Source: Bacteroidota bacterium
Lineage (GTDB): Bacteria > Bacteroidota > Bacteroidia > Cytophagales > Cyclobacteriaceae
Assembly: GCA_016178785.1 (NCBI GenBank)
Contig: JACOSO010000086.1
Coordinates: forward strand, 186,001-250,000
Reading direction: 5' to 3'
Length of the DNA: 64,000 bases
Below, piece by piece: positions 23,168-30,530 of the stretch. Positions within the stretch are counted from its first letter, which is position 1; each line of letters begins with the position of its first letter. Below the pieces are notes generated by a model. That model was not told the DNA's origin, made no database searches, and saw only the letters and a program-made list of their open reading frames with translations. The position numbers and the translations under genes were made by a program.

Positions 23168-25210
23168 ATGAAAAGGTACTTGTTCTTCGTTTGCTTGCTT
23201 TTAAGTTTTCAGTTATCGGCTCAGCAAATTCAAAAAGATTCAACAAAAATTTTAGATGAAGTCGTTGTTAAAGCTTATCAATACAATCGCTCGCTTAAGG
23301 AGTCGCCCGTTGCATTGGGTATCGCCACTGAAAAGGATTTTAACCGGTTCAACAATTCATCGGTAGTTTCAACCATGAATACCATTCCTGGTGTGCGAAT
23401 GGAGGAACGCTCGCCTGGAAGTTATCGATTTTCTATTCGCGGAAGCACGCTTCGCTCACCCTTCGGTGTTCGTAATGTAAAATTTTATTGGAACGGTTTG
23501 CCGCTCACGGATGGCGGAGGCAATACCTATCTCAATTTGCTCGACTTTGATGCCTTCGGCCGTGCTGAAATTATCAAAGGGCCGGGCGCGAGTTTATATG
23601 GAGCGGGAACTGGAGGAGTTGTTTTGCTGAATAATCCATTTGCCAGGCAAAATCAAATTCAATTGTCGACAAGTGGTGGAAGTTTCGGGCTTCAGCGTTA
23701 TCAGACGAGTGGAACTTTTGGTAATTCTAAAAGAAGAATCTTTGTGAATTATGCGCATCAACAATTGGATGGCTATCGCCAGCAATCTGCGATGAAGCGA
23801 GATGCTTTGAATGTGGAAGGAAAATTTTCTCTGACTGAAAAAAGTGGATTACGGGTTTCTCTTTTTTATGCTGATCTCTATTATCAAACCCCTGGCGGTT
23901 TAACTTTGACTCAATATAATTCTGACCCTCGACAAGCGCGCCCGCCCGGGGCATTCGGAGGAGCTATTCAACAGCAGGCTGCCATTTATAACAAAACAAT
24001 TTATGGATCGTCAACTTATGAACGTCAATGGAATTCGCATTGGTCATCACGAATTGGGGCATATGGATCATATACGGATTTTACAAATCCATCGATTCTC
24101 AATTATGAGAGAAGAACTGAACAAAATTTAGGTGGACGCACAGACACCCGATACGAGTTTGAAAAACAAAGTTGGAAAGGGAAATTAACTGTCGGAGTTG
24201 AGTATCAATATTTTTATTCTCCACTGGCAGATTATGGGAACAGGAATGGTGTTCGGGACACTATTCAAACAGATGATAGGTTGACATCAAATTCACTTCT
24301 TGCTTTTGTTCAAGCAGAATTTGATCTCCCTAATAATTTTTATGCGACAATCGGAGGCAGCACAAATTTTTTGAAATATAAGTTCAATCGCCTATCTGGC
24401 TTGCCTGCCGGAAATTATCGAAGAAATTTTGATCCGGAACTTTCTCCGAGATTTGCATTGATAAAAAAAATCAACGAGTCATTTTCAGCATTTGGATCTG
24501 TGAGTAAAGGATTTTCGCCACCGACCCAGGCAGAAGTACGTCCATCAACGGGCGTTTATAACAATACGCTTTCACCCGAGCAGGGAATCAACTATGAAGT
24601 TGGTTTGCGCGGATCTATTTGGAAAAACTTTTCGTTTGATGTTGTGGCTTATGATTTTGAATTGGCGCAAGCAATAGTAAGTCAAAAAAATATTTTCAAT
24701 GTCGACTACTTCATCAACGCAGGAAGTACCTCGCAAAAAGGAGTTGAAACATTTCTCTCTTATCAAACGGTAAGTGCCCCTCAATTTATTTCTTATTTGA
24801 GAGCTTGGGTGTCGTACACTTTCACCAACTATAAGTTCACCAACTTTCAACATGATGGTGTAGATTATTCTGCAAACCGATGGACAGGCTCACCTTTAAA
24901 TGCACTGGTGACCGGAGTTGACCTAAGCATCTTTAAAAAATTCTATTGGAATCTGACAACAAATTATGTTGACTGTATTCCACTGAACGATGCAAATTCG
25001 ATTTATGCAGCCAGCTATTTTTTGGTTGGATCCAGAGTGGGGTTTAAAAATAATTTCTCGTCTAAAACATCGGTAGAAATCTTTGGAGGAGTTGATAACG
25101 CTTTAGATCAACGTTACAGCCTCGGTAATGATTTGAACTCGACAGGCGGACGGTATTTCAATGCCGCAGCAGCACGTAATTTCTATTTCGGTATGAAGGT
25201 CAAAATCTAA
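23168..25210 (+). CDS. TonB-dependent outer-membrane receptor
   Basis: 680 residues. The signal peptide ends at LSAQQ, and a TonB-box-like DEVVVKAYQ follows (about 31-39). The plug domain runs to about 160 (NTIPGVRMEERSPGSYRFSIRG, EIIKGPGASLYGAG, GGVVLLNNP), followed by a 22-strand-type barrel ending in aromatic FYFGMKVKI. There is no carboxypeptidase-like N-terminal domain, so it is a classical receptor rather than SusC. It starts 3 bp after ispH and is probably co-transcribed. The ligand is unknown. Confidence 0.92.
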   Translation: MKRYLFFVCLLLSFQLSAQQIQKDSTKILDEVVVKAYQYNRSLKESPVALGIATEKDFNRFNNSSVVSTMNTIPGVRMEERSPGSYRFSIRGSTLRSPFGVRNVKFYWNGLPLTDGGGNTYLNLLDFDAFGRAEIIKGPGASLYGAGTGGVVLLNNPFARQNQIQLSTSGGSFGLQRYQTSGTFGNSKRRIFVNYAHQQLDGYRQQSAMKRDALNVEGKFSLTEKSGLRVSLFYADLYYQTPGGLTLTQYNSDPRQARPPGAFGGAIQQQAAIYNKTIYGSSTYERQWNSHWSSRIGAYGSYTDFTNPSILNYERRTEQNLGGRTDTRYEFEKQSWKGKLTVGVEYQYFYSPLADYGNRNGVRDTIQTDDRLTSNSLLAFVQAEFDLPNNFYATIGGSTNFLKYKFNRLSGLPAGNYRRNFDPELSPRFALIKKINESFSAFGSVSKGFSPPTQAEVRPSTGVYNNTLSPEQGINYEVGLRGSIWKNFSFDVVAYDFELAQAIVSQKNIFNVDYFINAGSTSQKGVETFLSYQTVSAPQFISYLRAWVSYTFTNYKFTNFQHDGVDYSANRWTGSPLNALVTGVDLSIFKKFYWNLTTNYVDCIPLNDANSIYAASYFLVGSRVGFKNNFSSKTSVEIFGGVDNALDQRYSLGNDLNSTGGRYFNAAAARNFYFGMKVKI

Positions 25211-25227
25211 TAGCCCAGCGGTTCACC

Positions 25228-26091
25228 CTATCGGCTTTGCGTCTCTGCTTGTAAGACCTCTTGCCCTAAGAACTCTTCAACATTTTTCACTAACTCCATC
25301 GATTTCAAATTATGCCCGAGTCCGGAAGTAGTGATCATTTCAGAGTTGGGCCAATTCTGGTGTGCAGCTAATGCATACTGATAGGGAGCTTCCTGATCTT
25401 CCGTGTCATGGATGATCAGCCCGGGAAGATTCATCGATTTTGCAAATTCTTTCAATGAAAAGTATTCAGGACCGCGACCGATTTTTTGGATAAAGTATTT
25501 GCTGATTTCATTCATTGTTCGAGAAGATAGACCTAAGAACTTTTTGTAAAAATCAACGAATTCTGTTACCTCGCCCGGTGCGGCCATCATCACTAATTTC
25601 GAAACAGGCAGATGAGGAGCGCGATGCAAAGTATAAATTGATGAAAAAGAACCAAGTGAATGACTCAGAATGGCATAGATGTTTTTATGTTCTAAAATGA
25701 TTTTCTCAATCAGCGCGCTGTAGTGAGGAATGTTGATGTAATTGCCCTCAGACAATCCGTGACCGGGTGCATCGATGGCATAGATAGTAAATTTTTCCTT
25801 GGATAACGCACTCACAATGTTTTTCCACCAATAACTGTGGCTTTCCCATCCATGCACTAGAAGTAATTTCTTTTCTCCAGTACCCCACTTGTAACCCTGC
25901 ACTTTTTTGCCGGCATAATCGATCGTGAATTTTTCAGAAGTATCTAAAAATTCCATGTGATGAGGTTTTACTGATCTTCTTCGCGGTTTGCAAAAAAGAT
26001 AGAAACCTTCTCGTCCGGCTTTTGCAGGCGCGATCCATGCTAGAGTGTTGAAGTACACGCGGATCGAAAAAATCAATAATGCTTTTTTCAT
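25228..26091 (-). CDS. Alpha/beta hydrolase under TetR control
   Basis: 287 residues. Oxyanion region LLLVHGWESHSYWW (about 83-96), nucleophile elbow SHSLGS (about 152-157, where the first Gly of GxSxG is Ser), acid LIIHDTEDQ and base SGLGHNL. An N-terminal hydrophobic stretch (about 3-22) may anchor it. It probably acts as an esterase or thioesterase; the substrate is unknown. An imperfect copy of the TetR operator at 26108-26123 lies 16 bp before its start, so the adjacent TetR protein most likely represses it. Confidence 0.85.
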   Translation of the reverse strand: MKKALLIFSIRVYFNTLAWIAPAKAGREGFYLFCKPRRRSVKPHHMEFLDTSEKFTIDYAGKKVQGYKWGTGEKKLLLVHGWESHSYWWKNIVSALSKEKFTIYAIDAPGHGLSEGNYINIPHYSALIEKIILEHKNIYAILSHSLGSFSSIYTLHRAPHLPVSKLVMMAAPGEVTEFVDFYKKFLGLSSRTMNEISKYFIQKIGRGPEYFSLKEFAKSMNLPGLIIHDTEDQEAPYQYALAAHQNWPNSEMITTSGLGHNLKSMELVKNVEEFLGQEVLQAETQSR

Positions 26092-26107
26092 GACTTTGTT
26101 TTTTAAT

Positions 26108-26123
26108 GATACCGGTCGGTATC
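26108..26123. promoter_or_regulatory. TetR operator 2 (hydrolase promoter)
   Basis: GATACCG-GT-CGGTATC has 7-bp perfect arms that are identical to those of the operator at 26739-26756; only the two central bases differ. It sits between the tetR stop and the hydrolase start. Confidence 0.8.
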
Positions 26124-26140
26124 TTGGTGTTCAAATTTTT

Positions 26141-26731
26141 TTAAACTTCTATTTCATCGATCATTTTTTCCAGGTGACTGATAACAATTCTTATGTCGTG
26201 GTCCGTCTTCGATAGTTTACTCATCATAATTGCCCCTTCCAAACTGGCGATCATAACGGTAGCAAAATAGTTTTTATCAACAGATTTTTTGATCTGTTTG
26301 AATTCTATGCCTCGCTCCAAAATATGGATGATTGATTCTTTCAAGGAATTCAAGACAGCGTGAGCTTTTTTACGAAGCAACGGATTGCCGTCATCGGCTT
26401 CAATGGCGGCATTTAGCAAAGGGCATCCGCCTTGAATAGGCGGCTTAGAAATATATGATTCAAAATAGCTTAGTACTGCCTTTAGTTTGCCACCGGCATT
26501 TTTTTCGATCTTGATTCGCTTGCCCAAATTTTCATTGAGTAGGGAAGTGAGGTAAGCCAATGTTTCTGCTTCAAGCCTTTCTTTACTTTTGAAGTGTCTG
26601 TATACTGCACCCTTGGTATAGCCTGTTGCTTTAGTAATATGACTAATGGAAGTCGCTTTGTACCCGTGCGAATTAAACAGTCGGCCGGCTTGTTTCAAGA
26701 TCACTCCAATGGTTTCATCAGGATTGCGCAT
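26141..26731 (-). CDS. TetR/AcrR family transcriptional repressor
   Basis: 196 residues. N-terminal helix-turn-helix (about 10-55: AGRLFNSHGYKATSISHITKATGYTKGAVYRHFKSKE split over helices 1-4). The C-terminal ligand domain has the QGGCPLLNAAIEADD pattern of the LmrA/YxaF-type TetR group. A perfect 18-bp palindrome 7 bp before its start and a near-copy before the downstream hydrolase gene give a consistent regulatory picture: self-repression plus hydrolase repression, relieved by an unknown small molecule. Confidence 0.9.
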   Translation of the reverse strand: MRNPDETIGVILKQAGRLFNSHGYKATSISHITKATGYTKGAVYRHFKSKERLEAETLAYLTSLLNENLGKRIKIEKNAGGKLKAVLSYFESYISKPPIQGGCPLLNAAIEADDGNPLLRKKAHAVLNSLKESIIHILERGIEFKQIKKSVDKNYFATVMIASLEGAIMMSKLSKTDHDIRIVISHLEKMIDEIEV

Positions 26732-26738
26732 GGCACAA

Positions 26739-26756
26739 AGATACCGATCGGTATCT
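26739..26756. promoter_or_regulatory. TetR operator 1 (autoregulatory)
   Basis: AGATACCGATCGGTATCT is a perfect 18-bp palindrome located 7 bp upstream of the tetR ATG and also upstream of the divergent glycosyltransferase gene, so it could affect both promoters. Confidence 0.85.
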
Positions 26757-26814
26757 AATTTACAAAATGCTTTTACGTGTTTGGATTGATAAGGTTTCCT
26801 TTTTTCTTTGCGTT

Positions 26815-27993
26815 GTGAAAGTTTTGATCTTACACCAGCATTTTAAAAGCCCTCAGAAAGGCGGAGCAATTCGATCTTATTATCTGGCAAAAGCACTTGT
26901 TGACCATGGAATTCAGGCAGTTGTGATCACGGGAAGCAATGAAAAAAAGTATCGCTCAGAAGTTTTGGACGGCATTGAAGTTCACCATTTGCCAATCGCT
27001 TATGAGAATTCATTTGGGTTTGCCAAGCGAAGCATTTCATTTCTGATCTACATTTGGAAAAGCATTCAGCTCGCAAAAAAAATTCCGGACGTGAGTATTT
27101 GCTATGCAATCTCTACTCCGCTAACTGTAGGTCTTGCGGCAATCAGGCTAAAAAGCAAATTTAATCTGCCTTACATTTTTGAAGTTGGTGACCTCTGGCC
27201 AGATGCACCTGTGCAAATGGGATTTGTAAAAAACTATTTTCTTTCATCGATTCTCTTCCGAATGGAAAGAGCGATTTATAAAGATGCTGATTCAATTGTT
27301 GCGCTTTCGCAACCCATAAAGGAGGCGATTGAAAAGAAAATCTCCGGAAAGAAAATTCACATCCTTCCGAATTTTGCCGACATTGATTTTTATAAACCTG
27401 AAATCAGAAATCCAGCTCTTGAAGAAAAATATTCTGTGACGGGAAAATTTATTGTGTCTTATATTGGAGCAATTGGTGTAGCTAATGGCCTCGATTATCT
27501 CATTGAGTGTGCCAACGCATCGCGCAAGGCTAAGCTCCCAATTCATTTTATTCTTTGCGGTGAGGGGGCAATGCTTAATCATCTAAAATCTTCTGCCCAG
27601 AAATTAAAATTGAAAAATATTTCTTTCACGGGTTTTATTGACCGCAACACGGTGAAGGAGATTATGAACATCACAGATTCCGTCTTTGTCTGCTATAAAA
27701 ATGTGCCGATACTAGAAACAGGATCGCCTAATAAATATTTCGATGCGCTTGCTTCCGGCAAGCTGATCATCACCAATTTTGGTGGATGGATCAAAGACGA
27801 AATCGCAAAAATGCAATGTGGTATTTCGGTCGATCCAAGGCATCCTACCGACTTTGTAAAAAAGATTGAACCATTCCTCAGTGACAGAAAGAAACTCGTA
27901 CTGCATCAGCAAGCTTCACGAAAATTGGCCGAAGAAAAATACCATCGACAGAAATTATCGAGTCAATTTGCAGACATCTTCAAGAAAAGATGA
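26815..27993 (+). CDS. Glycosyltransferase family 4-like protein
   Basis: 392 residues from the GTG at 26815, where MKVLILHQHFKSPQKGG begins a normal GT4 N-terminus; the ATG at 26767 adds 16 residues that do not fit. GT-B fold: GAIRSYYLAKALVDHG (about 16-31), YIFEVGDLWPDAP (about 121-133), SYIGAIGVANGLDYLIE and the donor-site pattern ETGSPNKYFDALASGK. It probably transfers an NDP-sugar in cell-envelope polysaccharide synthesis. It stands alone, not in a polysaccharide cluster, and shares the tetR operator region. Confidence 0.88.
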   Translation: MKVLILHQHFKSPQKGGAIRSYYLAKALVDHGIQAVVITGSNEKKYRSEVLDGIEVHHLPIAYENSFGFAKRSISFLIYIWKSIQLAKKIPDVSICYAISTPLTVGLAAIRLKSKFNLPYIFEVGDLWPDAPVQMGFVKNYFLSSILFRMERAIYKDADSIVALSQPIKEAIEKKISGKKIHILPNFADIDFYKPEIRNPALEEKYSVTGKFIVSYIGAIGVANGLDYLIECANASRKAKLPIHFILCGEGAMLNHLKSSAQKLKLKNISFTGFIDRNTVKEIMNITDSVFVCYKNVPILETGSPNKYFDALASGKLIITNFGGWIKDEIAKMQCGISVDPRHPTDFVKKIEPFLSDRKKLVLHQQASRKLAEEKYHRQKLSSQFADIFKKR

Positions 27994-28044
27994 ATCGGGT
28001 TTTAAAAATCAGTTAAACCGTTTGTAATTTCGCGACATCATACT

Positions 28045-28515
28045 ATGAAAAAATATTTCTTAAAACTCTTTCAATACAATGCGTGGGCCAATCAGCGTGT
28101 CCTCCATTGTCTCCAGCAACAAAATGTAACTCATGAAAAAATACTTTCACTAATGGGCCATATTGGGGCTGCAGAAACGTTGTGGCTTCACCGCGTAAAA
28201 AGTTTGCCCAAACCCAGTGTGCAATTGTGGGGCAGTTATTCCCTTGCTGAGCTGGAAGCAATGTTGGAAAGAATAGATCACCAGTGGCTTGAATATGTTG
28301 AGGCGAACGAAAGTTTTGATCGTGAGTTGAGCTACACCAATTATACAGGCGATCCATTCACTAACAATGTTGAGATGATCATGATTCATACGGCCAATCA
28401 TGCCAGTTACCACCGGGCACAAGTGGCCATGCTGCTTCGTCAAAATGGTTTTGAGCCAGTGAACACTGATTTTATTACATACGACCGAGTAGTGCGTGGA
28501 CAATTGGCAAATTGA
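28045..28515 (+). CDS. DinB/YfiT-like putative metalloenzyme
   Basis: 156 residues, four-helix-bundle DinB fold. Opening FQYNAWANQRVL (about 9-20); candidate metal ligands are His in LMGHIGAAETLWLHR (about 36-50) and the pair HTANHASYHRAQV (about 115-127), the usual third-helix motif. DinB proteins are often thiol transferases or damage-induced proteins of unknown substrate. A TAATTTCG element about 13 bp upstream resembles TAnnTTTG. Confidence 0.85.
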   Translation: MKKYFLKLFQYNAWANQRVLHCLQQQNVTHEKILSLMGHIGAAETLWLHRVKSLPKPSVQLWGSYSLAELEAMLERIDHQWLEYVEANESFDRELSYTNYTGDPFTNNVEMIMIHTANHASYHRAQVAMLLRQNGFEPVNTDFITYDRVVRGQLAN

Positions 28516-28559
28516 TGTAAATTAGTCTGTCATTATTTCTATAACATAAATATGATCCT

Positions 28560-29402
28560 ATGAAAAAAATTTCCTTCGTATTCGTAACAGCTTTCATCGG
28601 ACTGAAAGTTTTTGCCCAAAATGACGCAGCAATCTGTCATACTTCGTCTACAGAGAAGTTTGCAATGTTTGCCTCAAACAAAAAATTCAATAGTATGCAT
28701 CTTACTCCATCAACGTACACTCATGTCAGCGAGGTCGGAGGTAAAATGATCAAGATTATGACCGATGGCGCTGAGGCGAATGCCTATCTTCTTGAAGCTA
28801 AAAAGAAAACGAACAACTGGATTTTTGTTTTTCAGGAATGGTGGGGACTCAACGATAACATCAAGCGCGAAGCCGAAAATCTTTACAATGATTTGGGAAA
28901 CGTAAATGTGCTTGCACTCGACATGTATGATGGAAAATTAGCGACCAATCGTGATGATGCCGGGAAATACATGGGAGAGTTTAAGCAAGACCGCGGCAAT
29001 GCGATAGTGAAAGGTGCACTCGCTTATGTAGGATCAAATGCAAAAGTAGGAACAATCGGCTGGTGTTTTGGCGGAGGACAGTCGATGCAAGCTGCACTGA
29101 CGGCTGGTAAGCAAGCCGCTGCATGCGTGATTTATTATGGAATGCCAGAAGAAAATCTTGACAGACTAAAGAATTTGAATTGCGATGTGCTCGACATCTT
29201 TGCCGCAAAGGATCAGTGGATCAATAAAGATGTGACTACCAAATTTGAAAAGAACATGGAGTCAGCAGGAAAGAAGTTGACGGTTAAATCCTACGATGCA
29301 GATCATGCTTTTGCAAACCCCAGCAACCCCCAGCATAACAAAGAAGCAACTGCAGATGCCTACAAGAATTCAGTTGAGTTTTTGAAAGAGAGGATGAAGT
29401 AA
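28560..29402 (+). CDS. Dienelactone hydrolase family protein, secreted
   Basis: 280 residues. Signal peptide MKKISFVFVTAFIGLKVFAQ, then an alpha/beta hydrolase: EWWGLNDNIKREA (about 96-108), nucleophile Cys in IGWCFGGGQS (about 165-174), Asp in DIFAAKDQWINK and His in DADHAFANPS, the Cys-Asp-His triad of dienelactone hydrolases. Export of this family is frequent in Bacteroidota. The substrate is unknown. It follows the DinB gene by 44 bp on the same strand. Confidence 0.9.
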   Translation: MKKISFVFVTAFIGLKVFAQNDAAICHTSSTEKFAMFASNKKFNSMHLTPSTYTHVSEVGGKMIKIMTDGAEANAYLLEAKKKTNNWIFVFQEWWGLNDNIKREAENLYNDLGNVNVLALDMYDGKLATNRDDAGKYMGEFKQDRGNAIVKGALAYVGSNAKVGTIGWCFGGGQSMQAALTAGKQAAACVIYYGMPEENLDRLKNLNCDVLDIFAAKDQWINKDVTTKFEKNMESAGKKLTVKSYDADHAFANPSNPQHNKEATADAYKNSVEFLKERMK

Positions 29403-29412
29403 TTTTTTTGAC

Positions 29413-29458
29413 TGCCGCGGAAATCGGGAAAATTCCAAGTGTATCCCGTGGCATTTTT
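29413..29458 (+). terminator. Probable terminator of the dienelactone hydrolase gene
   Basis: TGCCGCGG pairs with CCGTGGCA (one G-T wobble) across a 25-base loop, followed by five T. Confidence 0.5.
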
Positions 29459-29548
29459 CGAACAGCCTGGATTTGAAGTAAAGTCGCTCTCCTATTTGGT
29501 TGCGAGCAAAATGAATTTTACTTTTCGCGAATTGCAACTCCCTATTCT

Positions 29549-29782
29549 ATGCATCAAATCATCGGCTGGATCGGTGCTTCTCTTTACATAACTGCCTATT
29601 TTCTTCTAAGCACGAAAAGGCTTCATGCAGACAAGCTGACATTCCAATTAATGAATATTCTTGGAGGGATTTGCCTGGTTGTAAATTCTTTACATCAAGA
29701 AGACTACCCAAGTCTTTTTACCAATTTGGTGTGGGCATCCATTGGTCTTTTTGCTATTTATTATAATCGACACAACAGGTGA
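29549..29782 (+). CDS. Small membrane protein, CBU_0592-like
   Basis: 77 residues with three hydrophobic segments: GWIGASLYITAYFLLS (about 6-21), LMNILGGICLVVNSL (about 34-48) and LVWASIGLFAIYY (about 60-72). The pattern IGWIGASLYITAYFLLSTKR matches what I recall of the CBU_0592 family of small bacterial membrane proteins. No function is known. A TACTTTTC element lies about 20 bp upstream. Confidence 0.75.
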   Translation: MHQIIGWIGASLYITAYFLLSTKRLHADKLTFQLMNILGGICLVVNSLHQEDYPSLFTNLVWASIGLFAIYYNRHNR

Positions 29783-29818
29783 ATGCTTCCCGTATCATCT
29801 CAATCCAAAAATGACTCT

Positions 29819-30412
29819 TCAAACAAAATTTAGCATTGAGAGCACCGTCTTTTCATACAACTCAATTCTGTTCTGATATTCAGATTTATCCGAAACCATA
29901 CTGAGATAGTAATAGGCTCCCTCTACAAATATAAACACGAGGTCTGCCGTTTTTTCAACATCCTCCACCGCGATCACTCCACTGGTTTTTGCTTCCATCA
30001 AAGCTCCTGTTAACATTTCGCGCAGATGGTCATGGAGTTTTTTGTAATGAATTTTTGTTTTCGGATCTCTGAAAATGAGCGAGAAACTACTGTAGAAAAC
30101 CCCGTCATCAAAAAGCTTATTCCATTTTCTTGAAAAGAGATTCTGTATTGTTTTCTCTAGCCGCTCTTTTGGATTGGCCGTGCCGTTTTGTGGGTTATAG
30201 ATCAATCGATAACGCTCCAATATATATTCAATCAAACCATGTGTTAAGTCTTGTTTGGTCTTAAAGTAGTGCATAACAAGGCTAGGGTTCACATCAAGCA
30301 CTGAAGCGACCTTAGCAATAGAGGCATTTTCGAGGCCTTCTTTACGGGCAACTTTATAAAAGGCCTGGATAATTCCCTTTTGACGAATCGGTTTTAAGCT
30401 TTTCCTGCCCAT
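29819..30412 (-). CDS. TetR/AcrR family regulator of the SusCD locus
   Basis: 197 residues. Helix-turn-helix (about 12-58: KGIIQAFYKVARKEGLENA, then VASVLDVNPSLVMHYFKTKQ). The C-terminal domain is all-alpha with a typical YYLSMVSDKSEY end. It is divergent from susC at 30531. A 16-bp inverted repeat sits 7 bp in front of its start, the same distance as for the other TetR in this window, and another inverted repeat lies near susC. TetR control of a SusCD operon is less usual than ECF sigma/anti-sigma or hybrid two-component control. Confidence 0.9.
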   Translation of the reverse strand: MGRKSLKPIRQKGIIQAFYKVARKEGLENASIAKVASVLDVNPSLVMHYFKTKQDLTHGLIEYILERYRLIYNPQNGTANPKERLEKTIQNLFSRKWNKLFDDGVFYSSFSLIFRDPKTKIHYKKLHDHLREMLTGALMEAKTSGVIAVEDVEKTADLVFIFVEGAYYYLSMVSDKSEYQNRIELYEKTVLSMLNFV

Positions 30413-30419
30413 AGCATTG

Positions 30420-30435
30420 TAGTATGATAATACTA
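30420..30435. promoter_or_regulatory. Candidate operator of the second TetR
   Basis: TAGTAT-GATA-ATACTA: 6-bp perfect arms, 7 bp upstream of the tetR ATG, in the gap divergent to susC. Confidence 0.55.
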
Positions 30436-30490
30436 AAGTAACACAGAAGCATTTTTTAATTCAAAAAAAAGTTTTTTATTTACTTTATAA

Positions 30491-30508
30491 ATTGAATGAA
30501 TGTTCAAT
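30491..30508. promoter_or_regulatory. Inverted repeat upstream of susC
   Basis: ATTGAA-N6-TTCAAT, 22 bp before the susC start. The TGAATGAATGTTCA-like core resembles operators of some TetR proteins, but its sequence differs from the repeat next to the tetR start. Confidence 0.4.
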
Positions 30509-30530
30509 TAATAAAAAATAAAAAACTGCT

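Noticed and set aside
24396..24412. Possible half copy of the palindromic element (TTGCCTGCCGGA) in the TonB receptor gene
   Set aside because: Only one arm matches; the right arm is absent, so chance cannot be excluded. A similar half match near 51000 was dropped for the same reason.
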